Origin: JANTGF01 sp033791445 | GTDB taxonomy: Bacteria > Bacteroidota > Bacteroidia > Bacteroidales > VadinHA17 | DNA: 64,000 nt | Assembly (NCBI GenBank): GCA_033791445.1 | Contig: JASJGS010000243.1 | Location: forward strand, 5,210-69,209 | Direction of reading: 5' to 3' | In this document: one piece after another, positions 34,763 to 43,437 of the stretch | Layout: each line of letters starts with the position of its first letter | Numbering within the stretch: position 1 is the first letter of the stretch | Translations under genes and position numbers: made by a program | The notes under the pieces: generated by a model | The model's database searches: none | The model's input: the letters and a program-made list of their open reading frames with translations, nothing else | What the model was told of the DNA's origin: nothing

Positions 34763-36139
34763 ATGAAAACACTAAAATTTCTTACCCTGTGTGTACTTAT
34801 CCTGGTTGCATTAAACAATCCTGTAAATGCTCAGGAAAACCCCTTAAGAATATATGGAGAGTTCTTTACAGACCAGCGCATTCTTATTGAACAGCCCTAC
34901 GATTGGGTGTGGAATGAGAATCGATTGAATCTCCAACTTGATAAGAATTTTGGAGGAAAATCAAAATTTCATACCGAAATCTGGGTTCGAAATTTTGGTT
35001 TGCCCCAAATATATTCTTCCAGCGACCTCTATAATAAAGGTATTATTGATCCCATTGATCTGCAAATACGAGAAGCTTACGTAGAACTTTATGGCTTTTT
35101 TTTTAAAGACCTGGATGTTAAGATTGGTCGTCAACGAATTGCATGGGGAACCGGAGACAGGCTAAATCCTACTGACAATTTAAATCCTTATGACCTGGAA
35201 GACATACTAGATTTTGGGAGACACCGCGGCTCTGATGCCATAAATCTTAATTATTACCTGACCAACAGCTTTTCTTTGCAGGCAATTTATATTCCCTTTT
35301 TCAGACCAGATAATTTGCCTGTAGGTGTCTTTGCTCAGGCTCTCACTCCTCCTATGGAGCTTCCTCCACCTTTATATTTAAATGAGTTTTCTGATACGCT
35401 ATTAGTTCCTAAGTTTAATCTGTCTGAAAGTAGCGTTTTGGGATTTAAGTTTAAAGGATTTGCACTTGGATTTGATTTTTCACTAAGCTACGTATGGGGC
35501 AGAGAAGGCCTACCCATGCCTAAATATAATACTTTTATTCCTGTAAACCTTACTGGGGGCGTTAATGTAAATTCACAACTCTTTTTTCCTCGAAATCATA
35601 TTTTCGGAGCTGATCTGGCCGGAAGTATTGGGAGTGTAGGAGTTTGGGCTGAAGCAGCAGTATTTTTACCTGCTGAAGAAGTAATTATGACCAATGATTT
35701 ATCAGCATTAGTCCCTGAAAATTTAAGGCCTATGACAGTGGATAGTGTGATTTTAAAAAAAGAACCCTATGTCAAGTTTATCGTTGGAGCGGATTATACT
35801 TTTGGAAATGGCCTTTACTTAAACTTCCAGTATTTACATGGCTTTATGAATGAAAAAGGTAAGGGGGAATTGAATGACTACTTTTTCATAGGCATGGAAA
35901 AAACCTTCTTTGATGAAAAGTTGAAAATTGTACCCCTGGCAGGGGCATTTATTGTTTCCAACTGGAAGGACATTGGCAACAATTATTCCCTAATTTATGT
36001 ACCTGAAATAGAGTATCGGGCTACAGATAATATAAGCATCGGGCTAAGTGCCGCTCTATTTACAGGGAAAGGCAATAACGTATTTGTAAGTTTAAACGAC
36101 TACAATATGCTCATGTTTAAACTAAAATATAGCTTCTAA
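34763..36139 (+). CDS. Outer-membrane beta-barrel protein (module A), DUF1302-like
   Basis: A 458-residue protein with signal peptide (MKTLKFLTLCVLILVALNNPVNAQ) and the alternating, Gly/Tyr/Phe-rich pattern of a large outer-membrane barrel ending in Phe. The key motif is VGRQRIAWGTGDRLNPTDNLNPYDL, followed by RHRGSDAINLNYY, typical of DUF1302 / alginate-export-like porins. The module B barrel at 48146 shares the same GRQRI-W, NP-D, N-Y and GSDA-YY skeleton. Probable role: outer-membrane end point or exit pore for what the RND pump and carrier deliver. It is separated from the carrier gene by the structured element at 34640. Confidence 0.85.
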   Translation: MKTLKFLTLCVLILVALNNPVNAQENPLRIYGEFFTDQRILIEQPYDWVWNENRLNLQLDKNFGGKSKFHTEIWVRNFGLPQIYSSSDLYNKGIIDPIDLQIREAYVELYGFFFKDLDVKIGRQRIAWGTGDRLNPTDNLNPYDLEDILDFGRHRGSDAINLNYYLTNSFSLQAIYIPFFRPDNLPVGVFAQALTPPMELPPPLYLNEFSDTLLVPKFNLSESSVLGFKFKGFALGFDFSLSYVWGREGLPMPKYNTFIPVNLTGGVNVNSQLFFPRNHIFGADLAGSIGSVGVWAEAAVFLPAEEVIMTNDLSALVPENLRPMTVDSVILKKEPYVKFIVGADYTFGNGLYLNFQYLHGFMNEKGKGELNDYFFIGMEKTFFDEKLKIVPLAGAFIVSNWKDIGNNYSLIYVPEIEYRATDNISIGLSAALFTGKGNNVFVSLNDYNMLMFKLKYSF

Positions 36140-36365
36140 TCCTCCTGATTAAATTTGCATTTGTCGCTAGATTATAGTAACTTACATAGCAAATGTTATC
36201 CCCAAATTCCATAACATTAAAACAGCCACTCTTACCCTAATTGAAGCCTTATTAAGTTGGTAGTTTTATACTGGAAGGTGTTTTCGAATTGTTTCCATAA
36301 GGATATTTTTGAAAACAATTACTCCATACTAAATTATGCATTTTTATAATTAATAATTAGCAAAA

Positions 36366-37352
36366 ATGAAAGCAGAAATGTTGGTGGTCTTTCGAAATTC
36401 ATTGATGTTCTTGTGTATAATACTATCTGCATTATCAGGCTTTTCACAGGCTAAATTGCCCATGGTGAAGACTATTCCCTACAAGATTTATCCCAGGGTA
36501 AATGAGGAAAAACCCGATTTACCATCTCCATTTATCGACAGGGCCGGGGCAGAGTATGTAATAGCTGTGAACAAAGAAATGAAGTTCGCAATAATTCCTG
36601 TTTCTTCAAGCAATGATAAGGGTATTTGCCCTCAACTTATTATCGATACGGAAGACTTTCCTGAGCTGGGAAAGAAGGGTTTGCATTCAGAAAAAGAACT
36701 TGACCAAATTGAAACGATAACTGATTGGTCACTTGATACAATAACGCTACTGGGTCGACCCAATGGGCTGTCGCAAGATGGTTTTATGGCACAGGATGAA
36801 GATATTCTCTCCGTCCTGAAAGGGGATAATCACCTGGTAAAAAAATTAGGCCTCACACATCCTCAGCTAGCAAAACCCCTGTTTCACGTATTAAACATGA
36901 TGGATACTGATCTTGAAATAAATAGGTGGAATATGTCAAAACATCGTTGGGAAAACATACTCTATTTCTTTTACAATAAACAGAAGGTCTTTGTTGATGC
37001 GGGTGACACGAAGGGGGGACAAAAGTCCATTTTTGATGATGGTATTATGGGAAGTTTTCACATCCATTTATGGAGAGAAATTAAACCTGGTGAAATGCAT
37101 TACCTGAAGAATCATTACAACCATTTATCAGATACAGAATTTACCGAATTAAAGACACTCTTAGGTCAAATCTTTACAGGTGAAATGGAGCCTCAATTTA
37201 TTATGCGATATGGCTTCTATGAAGGCCATACCAACTGGCGCACCGACCCAATTGCTATATCATTCATTTTTGGATTAAAGTCTCTAGAGGAGCTGGATGG
37301 TATCTTCAAAGGCAAACTATATGAGATGCTTACAGAACATTTCAGGAAATAG
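36366..37352 (+). CDS. Secreted protein, unknown function
   Basis: A 328-residue protein with a probable signal peptide (residues about 8-28: VVFRNSLMFLCIILSALSGF then SQA). The mature part is hydrophilic, with several conserved-looking His/Trp clusters (HIHLWREIKPGEMHYL; GFYEGHTNWRTDP) that could form a metal or catalytic site. I recognise no family. The 226-base gap before it is AT-rich and holds one imperfect inverted repeat (AATTGTTTCC / GAAAACAATT near 36290-36322). It sits between the module A barrel and a START-domain protein, so an envelope or lipid-related role is a reasonable guess only. Confidence 0.7.
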   Translation: MKAEMLVVFRNSLMFLCIILSALSGFSQAKLPMVKTIPYKIYPRVNEEKPDLPSPFIDRAGAEYVIAVNKEMKFAIIPVSSSNDKGICPQLIIDTEDFPELGKKGLHSEKELDQIETITDWSLDTITLLGRPNGLSQDGFMAQDEDILSVLKGDNHLVKKLGLTHPQLAKPLFHVLNMMDTDLEINRWNMSKHRWENILYFFYNKQKVFVDAGDTKGGQKSIFDDGIMGSFHIHLWREIKPGEMHYLKNHYNHLSDTEFTELKTLLGQIFTGEMEPQFIMRYGFYEGHTNWRTDPIAISFIFGLKSLEELDGIFKGKLYEMLTEHFRK

Positions 37353-37353
37353 C

Positions 37354-37383
37354 TTTGATATTTACGAGATTGCCATAATTTTG
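37354..37383 (+). promoter_or_regulatory. Promoter of the START-domain gene
   Basis: TTTG (37354-37357), an 18-base spacer, then TAATTTTG (37376-37383): an exact match to both Bacteroidota elements, overlapping the end of the preceding gene region. Confidence 0.6.
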
Positions 37384-37432
37384 CAACAACTACTTATATT
37401 AAGCATTGTTGCAACTAACTAAGGTAAAAACA

Positions 37433-38065
37433 TTGAAGATCATACTGTTAAAATCTTATATATTTTTTAGCTTATTCAATTTGTTCTCCCAACAATCCGA
37501 CTTCAATCCTTCGGACGGGTGGAAACTCTCTAAAGATAAAGATGGTATTCAGGTCTATACCCGACAGGTTCCGGACAGCAAGCTGAAAGAATTCCTTGCA
37601 ATTACAGAAATAAAGGCCCCCAAAGAAGTGATTGTTCAAATTATCAACGATGTTAAAAACAAACCAAATTGGATGCCGAATTTAACATCAGCAAAAGTTA
37701 TTGAGCAAGTAAATGATAATGAGCATATTGATTATTATGAGTCAGAGATTCCATGGCCAATGCGTAATAAAGATATTGTAATGTGTTTTAAACAGGAAGA
37801 AGTGAAGGATTCCAACCTGGTTCTGATATCCTACTGGGGATTACCAGACTTCATTCCTGAAAGGAAAGACATGAGCAGATTAAAAAGTACTGAAGGATAT
37901 TTTAAGCTAACCGAACTGGAAAATGGACTTACAAAAATAGAATATAAAGTGTCATCTGACCCAGAAATCAAATTGCCCGCCTGGGCCATTAATAAATTCA
38001 TGGTTGATCCTCCCTTTCAAACACTGTTTAATCTAAGAAAGTTGAGTGAAAAAGTAATAAACTAA
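37433..38065 (+). CDS. Secreted START-domain (lipid-binding) protein
   Basis: About 210 residues. I choose the TTG at 37433 because it gives a compact signal peptide (MKIILLKSYIFFSLFNLFSQ); TTG at 37406 would add nine residues. The mature part fits the START fold (StAR-related lipid transfer): GWKLSKDKDGIQVYTRQ, then AITEIKAPKEVIVQIIND, PNWMPN, YYESEIPWPMRNKDIVM and the C-terminal helix LPAWAINKFMVDPP. START domains hold a single hydrophobic ligand in a deep pocket. A secreted START protein next to two predicted lipid-export modules is suggestive, but its ligand is unknown. It has its own promoter. Confidence 0.85.
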   Translation: MKIILLKSYIFFSLFNLFSQQSDFNPSDGWKLSKDKDGIQVYTRQVPDSKLKEFLAITEIKAPKEVIVQIINDVKNKPNWMPNLTSAKVIEQVNDNEHIDYYESEIPWPMRNKDIVMCFKQEEVKDSNLVLISYWGLPDFIPERKDMSRLKSTEGYFKLTELENGLTKIEYKVSSDPEIKLPAWAINKFMVDPPFQTLFNLRKLSEKVIN

Positions 38066-38325
38066 ATCCTGAATTCATGAAAAGAAAGCTGTCATTGGAT
38101 TAGTTGTTATCTTTTGTTATTACAAGTATTAAGTAATAACTTGCGAAACAAATAATATCCTCTCTGAAATTTAAAAAAGATATTAGCCTGAAAATTTATA
38201 ACAAAGTATTGAAATCAATTTGCCAGAACCATGAAAACTCAATTGGATTTCAACATATTCCATCATCAGTGTCTATAAGGGTTATAATATACAATTATTT
38301 TGAAGCTAAATAATTTTTCTAACTG

Positions 38326-39915
38326 ATGAAAACCCGGTGGTATATAGAAAACCTGATCGACCTGGAATATTTCCTCCATGTCAATGATAAACAGGGCACG
38401 GGACTAAACCAGAAAAAGGAAGATTCCGAAGATCGTGAAATTTTTCTAAGAAATATTCAGCCTCATCTTTCTAAAACAAAACCTTATTCACGGCGCTTCA
38501 TTATTAAGTCCTGGCTTGACCAACGAAAAAAAATAGAAAAAGGTGCTGCTGGTAGAGAAACGATCCTACCCGGTGAGGCCTTTGATGAAGCTTTCCGGAT
38601 TCTTAAATATGGCCTGTTTATTTTTGGAAGTATAGTGGGTATAGGTCTCGCCTTTTCTCTACTCAGCTATACCGGCACTGCTCCACTAAATATTTCCGTA
38701 TACCTTGGAGCTACTGTCTTTATTCAAATACTTTTATTGCTGCTTCTGGGTATCCTTTTTCTGATACGCCTGATTCAACCAGGCTTATTTTATACATCCG
38801 TATTTTATTCGTTATATAGCCGCCTTGCAATTTCTCTCACCAGAAAGTTAACCAGTCGCATTAAATCTTCCCTCTCAGGATCCAGGCAGGAAGGCTATTC
38901 AGCTATCCTTGGATTGATAAAAGGAAAGAAGCAGGTTTATGGGTCCTTGTTTTACTGGCCAGTTTTCAATTCCATGCAACTTTTCGGGATTGGATTCAAC
39001 CTGGGCATACTTGCTATAACCCTAATAAAAGTGCTGGGAACAGATTTAGCTTTTGGCTGGCAGTCCACAATCCAGGTAGGTGCTGATGCCGTATATAAAA
39101 TTGTAAAAGGGATGGCAGTTCCATGGTCCTGGTTTGTACCCTCAGAGATTGCCTACCCTACTCTGGAACAAATTAAAGGCAGTCACCTTATTCTGAAGGA
39201 TGGAATTTATCACCTTACTACTCCTGACCTGGTGGCCTGGTGGCCGTTTTTATGCTTTTCAGTACTTTTTTACGGCCTTTTACCTCGTTTATTTATTTAT
39301 TTTGCCGGGCTGTTAAAACAGAAACATTTACTGAATAATATTAAACTTAACCATGCTGATTGCGACCAACTCATGGACAGGATGACATGCCCGGATGTTC
39401 ATTTTGGTAGCCCGGGAGAATCTATATCAAAGAAAGCAGGAGAAAAACTTTCAGAGGAAACAACAATCCTATTTGATGATCATTACTTGGATAAAAAATT
39501 CATTGTTCTTATCCCAAATGACATTTATGATTCCGTTTCACATGAAAGTTTACAAAGGGCTTTCGGTCAAACTCTCGGTGGCCAGGTGGTGGAAGCAATT
39601 AAAATTAACAATATTGAAACTGCTGAAGATTTAACTCAAACCCATTTGAACCTGAGTAATTTTAAAAAGGGTTGGACACATCTTATTATCCTTGCAGAGG
39701 CCTGGCAACCTCCTCTTGTCGAGGATATTGCCTTTACTAAAGCACTTCGACATCAACTTGGTGAACGTATTCCGATACTCATTGTATTGATAGGTAAACC
39801 CAAGGCTGATACCATATTCACGCCGGTAAAACCCATTAACTTTCAAACCTGGAAAGATAAAATTATGGCTATGGGTGATCCATATTTGCGAACGGAAAAA
39901 CTTGTTCATGAGTAA
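38326..39915 (+). CDS. DUF2868 membrane protein, partner of the following GTPase
   Basis: A 529-residue protein. The N-terminal 90 residues are soluble and charged; membrane helices follow at about 100-120, 130-150, 215-240 and 305-330; a soluble C-terminal region (about 345-529) ends the chain. The pattern and gene pairing match DUF2868, which is characteristically encoded just before a DUF3482 GTPase. Its final codons overlap the GTPase start (ATGAGTAA), so translation is coupled and a complex is likely. No biochemical function is established. The pair is better known from Proteobacteria, so transfer is possible, though codon use here looks native. Confidence 0.8.
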   Translation: MKTRWYIENLIDLEYFLHVNDKQGTGLNQKKEDSEDREIFLRNIQPHLSKTKPYSRRFIIKSWLDQRKKIEKGAAGRETILPGEAFDEAFRILKYGLFIFGSIVGIGLAFSLLSYTGTAPLNISVYLGATVFIQILLLLLLGILFLIRLIQPGLFYTSVFYSLYSRLAISLTRKLTSRIKSSLSGSRQEGYSAILGLIKGKKQVYGSLFYWPVFNSMQLFGIGFNLGILAITLIKVLGTDLAFGWQSTIQVGADAVYKIVKGMAVPWSWFVPSEIAYPTLEQIKGSHLILKDGIYHLTTPDLVAWWPFLCFSVLFYGLLPRLFIYFAGLLKQKHLLNNIKLNHADCDQLMDRMTCPDVHFGSPGESISKKAGEKLSEETTILFDDHYLDKKFIVLIPNDIYDSVSHESLQRAFGQTLGGQVVEAIKINNIETAEDLTQTHLNLSNFKKGWTHLIILAEAWQPPLVEDIAFTKALRHQLGERIPILIVLIGKPKADTIFTPVKPINFQTWKDKIMAMGDPYLRTEKLVHE

Positions 39916-41356
39916 CTATTATAAAATACCTGCTTTTGCAATCGTAGGACACCCCAACGAGGGTAAATCCTCCGTTGTATCTACCCTGGCTGAAAATGAT
40001 CGTGTCCGCATTAGTGCTATTCCGGGAGAAACTATTGTTTGCGAAACCTACCCAGTAATTATTGATGGCCATGAAATTATTCGGTTTATAGATACACCCG
40101 GTTTTCAAAATCCCAAAACAATATTGAAGTGGCTCAAACGCCATGAAAGCCTGAGTGATCAAGCTATACCTGCCTTCATCGATAAGCATATCAACAACCC
40201 TGACATGGCACAGGATTGTGAACTACTGAACCCCATAGCTCACGGTGCAGGGATCATATACGTAGTGGATGGATCGAGGCCACTTCGCAGTGTTGATGAG
40301 GCGGAAATGGAAATTCTTCGCCTCTCTGGCGCACCTCGTATGGCAATCATTAATTTAAAAGAAGAAGAAACCCGGTATTTGTCTCAATGGAAAACTGCCT
40401 TCAGACTTCATTTTAATTCTATCCGAAATTTTAATGCCCACCAGGCCACTTATACTGAACGAATTTCTCTTTTAGAAAGCTTAAAAGGTATAGACCAGGA
40501 TTGGATCGATCCACTTTCTACTGTTCTCTCATCTTTTAAAAAAGATTGGGCTTATCGATCTGTTCGAACTACTGAAGTAATATTAAAAATGTTAACGGAA
40601 AGTCTGGAATACTCTATAAGTAAAAATTTTAATGAAAAAGTTTTTGAAGAGGAACTGAAAAACAAATTATTTGATAAATATATCAGGTCCATTGAAAAAA
40701 TTGAAACTTCAGCACATCAGCAAATTCGAAAACTGTATAAACATAATATATTCAATTATGACCTTCCGGAACATTCAATTATTCATCAGGACCTTTTCAG
40801 TGAGAAAACCTGGCAAGTCCTTGGCCTGAGTCAAAAACAACTTACCACACTAGCGGCCATCACAGGAGGAACAATTGGAGCAGCTATTGACCTGGCTACT
40901 GCCGGGATCTCCTTTGGTATTTTCACTGCAATTGGGGGGGCCATCGGGGCTGGCTGGGCAGCTTTGGGAGGGGGCCGGCAACTAGCAGGATCAAAAGTTG
41001 GTGGTATAAAACTGGGCGGTCAGCAGGTTCAGGTTGGTCCTAATGAAAACATTCAATTTCTTTATATTCTAATTGACCGTTCACTAATTTTTTACTCACA
41101 TATCATCAACTGGGCACATGGCAGACGGGATATTTCAGAAATAAATAAAGAAGTTAGCCTTCTCCCTGATAAAACCGGCTACACAGCAACATGGAACATC
41201 AAAGACCAGAGAAAGTGTATTGCTTTTTTTAAAGCGGTCAGAAACGGTGACCCTATAAAGAAAGAAAAAGCCTACAAGGAATTGGCTGAGACTATTCAGA
41301 GTGAATTGACGAAAATATATTCAATCGAAGGAAGCGGGAAGGAAGGAATTCCTTAA
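39908..41356 (+). CDS. Membrane-associated GTPase with DUF3482
   Basis: A 482-residue Era/TrmE-like GTPase. The start is the ATG at 39908, overlapping the previous stop; an upstream ATG at 39875 lies inside the DUF2868 gene. Motifs: GHPNEGKSS (G1), a Thr-containing switch in PGETIVCETYP, DTPGFQNP (G3) and a G4-like INLKEEE that lacks the usual NKxD. DUF3482 begins near residue 190, and a Gly/Ala-rich hydrophobic hairpin (ITGGTIGAAIDLATAGISFG then AIGGAIGAGWAALGGG) near residues 320-365 likely inserts into membrane. Together with its DUF2868 partner it resembles a membrane-remodelling or stress GTPase; function unproven. Confidence 0.88.
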   Translation: MSNYYKIPAFAIVGHPNEGKSSVVSTLAENDRVRISAIPGETIVCETYPVIIDGHEIIRFIDTPGFQNPKTILKWLKRHESLSDQAIPAFIDKHINNPDMAQDCELLNPIAHGAGIIYVVDGSRPLRSVDEAEMEILRLSGAPRMAIINLKEEETRYLSQWKTAFRLHFNSIRNFNAHQATYTERISLLESLKGIDQDWIDPLSTVLSSFKKDWAYRSVRTTEVILKMLTESLEYSISKNFNEKVFEEELKNKLFDKYIRSIEKIETSAHQQIRKLYKHNIFNYDLPEHSIIHQDLFSEKTWQVLGLSQKQLTTLAAITGGTIGAAIDLATAGISFGIFTAIGGAIGAGWAALGGGRQLAGSKVGGIKLGGQQVQVGPNENIQFLYILIDRSLIFYSHIINWAHGRRDISEINKEVSLLPDKTGYTATWNIKDQRKCIAFFKAVRNGDPIKKEKAYKELAETIQSELTKIYSIEGSGKEGIP

Positions 41357-41441
41357 GAGTTACAATAACTTTGCTATTTGGACACTCCCCAATTGCTCCA
41401 AAAGAGGGATATTTTTATTTTTGATTATAAACAAACTAAAT

Positions 41442-41876
41442 ATGGAAAGAATCTCATATTATAAAGGCAATAGAGCTCAAAACATATTTTTAATTTCTAT
41501 TGGAATTTTAGCCCTATTTATTGGTATTGCAGGAATTTTTGGAAAAGTTTTCTCTATTAATTGGTTAAATGAAGATTTTGGTACATTGAATATTATTAGC
41601 TTTCTCTCACTCGGGGCCCTTTACCTTTTTTTATACTTTACTATTAATAAAAGAAGACAAAAGTTCATTAAATGGGATAACAAGCTTATTCGATATCGTT
41701 TACCAGGAACTAAAGTTACTGAGCTCATAAAAGTCGATGACATAGAAAAGGTAAAAATAGAGATATTCGGCATAAGTCTTCAGCTAAAAGATTTATCATC
41801 CAGGCAGATCAATTTAGAAGGCCTGGATTTTAAAGACATTAAACTAGTAAAAGCATTTTTCAGCAAATTTGAATAA
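41442..41876 (+). CDS. Small two-helix membrane protein, PH-like C-terminus
   Basis: About 144 residues from the ATG at 41442 (TTG at 41421 would add seven). Two transmembrane helices (about 15-38 and 50-70) are followed by a basic soluble region of about 70 residues with alternating strands (KFIKWDNKLIRYRLPG, EKVKIEIFGISLQL), reminiscent of bacterial PH-like domains behind helix pairs. No confident family. Stand-alone gene following the GTPase pair. Confidence 0.6.
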   Translation: MERISYYKGNRAQNIFLISIGILALFIGIAGIFGKVFSINWLNEDFGTLNIISFLSLGALYLFLYFTINKRRQKFIKWDNKLIRYRLPGTKVTELIKVDDIEKVKIEIFGISLQLKDLSSRQINLEGLDFKDIKLVKAFFSKFE

Positions 41877-41892
41877 AATCTATCTTTCTGCA

Positions 41893-42012
41893 TTATAAAT
41901 CCTTGTAAAAAGAGATCCACTCTTTAATAATTGATTTACCGGCTATTAACACTTCATTCTTACTCATAGGTATGCCTTTTGAGGCAAGCCTTTTAGAAAT
42001 TTGTATTATCAT
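41893..42012 (-). CDS. Possible 39-residue small protein
   Basis: An ATG-initiated frame (complement of 42010-42012) encodes a 39-residue basic peptide ending in SIIKEWISFYKDL, with protein-like composition and an amphipathic C-terminal helix. It is too short for confident calling and I recognise no relative. It lies in the gap between the small membrane protein and the ParB-like gene (41877-42329), which otherwise holds only AT-rich DNA, a 14-base palindrome and the likely ParB promoter. It may instead be the tail of a decayed gene. Confidence 0.3.
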   Translation of the reverse strand: MIIQISKRLASKGIPMSKNEVLIAGKSIIKEWISFYKDL

Positions 42013-42155
42013 TTTGTGGAATATTGAGTATGAATAATATTTCTCTCACGCATGATAATATTATATTTTTTCTATTTTTATTTACAATCTGACATCTCTA
42101 TTCTGGGTGAAATAAAACCAGAGTAAATACACTTTCTAATAAATATTGATTAAAC

Positions 42156-42169
42156 TCGGTCATGACCGA
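42156..42169. promoter_or_regulatory. 14-base perfect palindrome upstream of the ParB-like gene
   Basis: TCGGTCATGACCGA is a perfect dyad and the most GC-rich spot in a long AT-rich stretch, 161 bases before the ParB-like start. It could be an operator or the binding site of the ParB-like protein itself. The canonical chromosomal parS (TGTTTCACGTGAAACA) is not present. Confidence 0.45.
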
Positions 42170-42329
42170 ACATAGAATAGTATTATCTATTTAATATGAT
42201 TTATAGATTTTATTCAATAAATTAATTTACTATTTTTACAATCTGAGTCTTAGAAATCAAGCCTGGAGCTCATATTAATCAAATGATAGAATAAATTACT
42301 TTATGTTAAACATAAGCTGTTTACATTCT

Positions 42330-43142
42330 ATGAAAAAATCCATTCACCTAATTAAACTTAATGAGATTGAGGATTCTCCCTACCAGGGAAGAATGATTTT
42401 TGTTGAAGAGGGTGATAAAGTAAGTGAGGAGAAAAACATTGAAATGCTTGCTGAAAATATCAAAGAAAATGGCCTCCTGAATCCTGTTGTTGTCAGACAA
42501 ATTAACAATTCATACCAGCTGGTGGATGGTCATAGAAGAGCTGAGGCAATGAAATTGCTTGGCAAAAAAACCATTGAATGTATAGTTAAAGAAATGACTG
42601 AACGAGAGGTCCAGGTAATGACAGTTGTAGGCAACCTACAACGAAAAGACCTATTCAACATTGAAAAAGCCATTGCGTTTAAGAAAATTCTTGACGCTGG
42701 CATTTTTACGGATAAAAGAGAACTCTCTAAAGCTATTGGGAAGGATGAAACCTATGTAGGTGACTTGTTAAATACCCTAAAATTGGATAAGCGAATACTG
42801 GATGACCTGCTGAAAAACAAAAGTACCAATGATGTAAGACTATTGAGAGCAATTAGACGAGTTGAGGATACAAATGAGGATGGCTATTCAAAGAAACAGT
42901 GGGAGCTTTATCGGCAGTTCTTATATGAGGGCCTAACAAGGCAGGATGTTTTTAACATTACCAGGGGAAAAAATGCCGAGAAAGAGAAAATTTTTACTCT
43001 TAAATTCAAGCCACGTCGAATTGAAATCAACTTACATAAAAAATACAATTTAGAAGATCGAAAAGACCTCATCAAAATTCTAAATCAAAAACTCACAGAT
43101 GTTTTTAAGGAGTTTGAAAAAAGTACTAAGGATGTAGATTGA
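42330..43142 (+). CDS. Orphan ParB/RepB-like DNA-binding protein
   Basis: About 270 residues from the ATG at 42330 (an ATG at 42303 would add nine). The N-terminal ParB/Srx-like domain has EDSPYQGR, ENGLLNPVVVRQ and VDGHRRAEAMKLLGKK, with ERxxQ replaced by VGNLQRKDL. A helix-turn-helix follows near residue 130 (RELSKAIGKDETYVGDLLNTL). The C-terminal 60 residues are basic. No ParA is adjacent and the surroundings are not a chromosome origin, so this is a regulator or plasmid-derived relic rather than the main Spo0J. A CTP-binding role is possible by family. The leader is long and AT-rich, with a palindrome at 42156. Confidence 0.82.
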   Translation: MKKSIHLIKLNEIEDSPYQGRMIFVEEGDKVSEEKNIEMLAENIKENGLLNPVVVRQINNSYQLVDGHRRAEAMKLLGKKTIECIVKEMTEREVQVMTVVGNLQRKDLFNIEKAIAFKKILDAGIFTDKRELSKAIGKDETYVGDLLNTLKLDKRILDDLLKNKSTNDVRLLRAIRRVEDTNEDGYSKKQWELYRQFLYEGLTRQDVFNITRGKNAEKEKIFTLKFKPRRIEINLHKKYNLEDRKDLIKILNQKLTDVFKEFEKSTKDVD

Positions 43143-43210
43143 TTCGTACAAAATAAATTATTCACTTTGTTCTAAATGGTACAAATATAGAGCAATTAAT
43201 ATCCCTTTAC

Positions 43211-43246
43211 TGTCATTTCGAGAAGTGAATCGATGGGAATTTAACT
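43211..43246. repeat. Partial copy of a dispersed TGTCATTTCGAG repeat
   Basis: TGTCATTTCGAG at 43211-43222 and the following AAGTGAATCGATGG resemble the left end of the inverted-repeat element at 54070. The right end is not found here. Repeats of this type are scattered in intergenic DNA of many Bacteroidota. Confidence 0.45.
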
Positions 43247-43315
43247 AATATATTTATTTTATCAGTCTGTATATTAGTGTTATATAAACAATTGTTAAAA
43301 ATATTTTCAAAAATA

Positions 43316-43363
43316 TTTGGAGATTTAAATTAGATGTCATATTTTTGACTGAACGGTCAGTCA
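43316..43363 (+). promoter_or_regulatory. Promoter and first operator of module B
   Basis: TTTG (43316-43319), a 20-base spacer and TATTTTTG (43340-43347) form a full consensus promoter. Operator 1, TGACTGAACGGTCAGTCA (43346-43363), is an 18-base dyad with one mismatched pair. It overlaps the last bases of the -7 box and the expected transcription start, an ideal site for repression by the TetR encoded at 43438. Confidence 0.75.
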
Positions 43364-43371
43364 GTTTTATA

Positions 43372-43390
43372 GTCGCATGTGCGGCTTTTT
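43372..43390 (+). terminator. Terminator-like hairpin in the TetR leader
   Basis: GTCGC / GCGGC (one U-G pair) with loop ATGT is followed directly by five T. It lies downstream of the predicted transcription start and between the two TetR operators, so it would act on the leader RNA of module B. Confidence 0.5.
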
Positions 43391-43404
43391 AAAAACGAAA
43401 TTAA

Positions 43405-43422
43405 TGACTGATCAGTCAGTCA
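43405..43422 (+). promoter_or_regulatory. Second TetR operator of module B
   Basis: TGACTGATCAGTCAGTCA differs from operator 1 at two of 18 positions and contains the perfect 14-base palindrome TGACTGATCAGTCA. Start-to-start distance from operator 1 is 59 bases, and it ends 15 bases before the TetR ATG. Confidence 0.7.
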
Positions 43423-43437
43423 ACAGAAATAAATATT

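Noticed and set aside
38172..38313. A stop-free frame ending in VIIYNYFEAK, resembling the TetR helix-turn-helix signature IYNYFESK
   Set aside because: The upstream residues do not fit a TetR DNA-binding domain, there is no start codon, and the similarity is only about eight residues. Chance or an unrecognisable relic.
42330..43142. Chromosomal partition locus or replication origin
   Set aside because: No parA, no dnaA, no parS consensus and no DnaA-box cluster; rnpA-yidD is 15 kb away and not next to dnaA.
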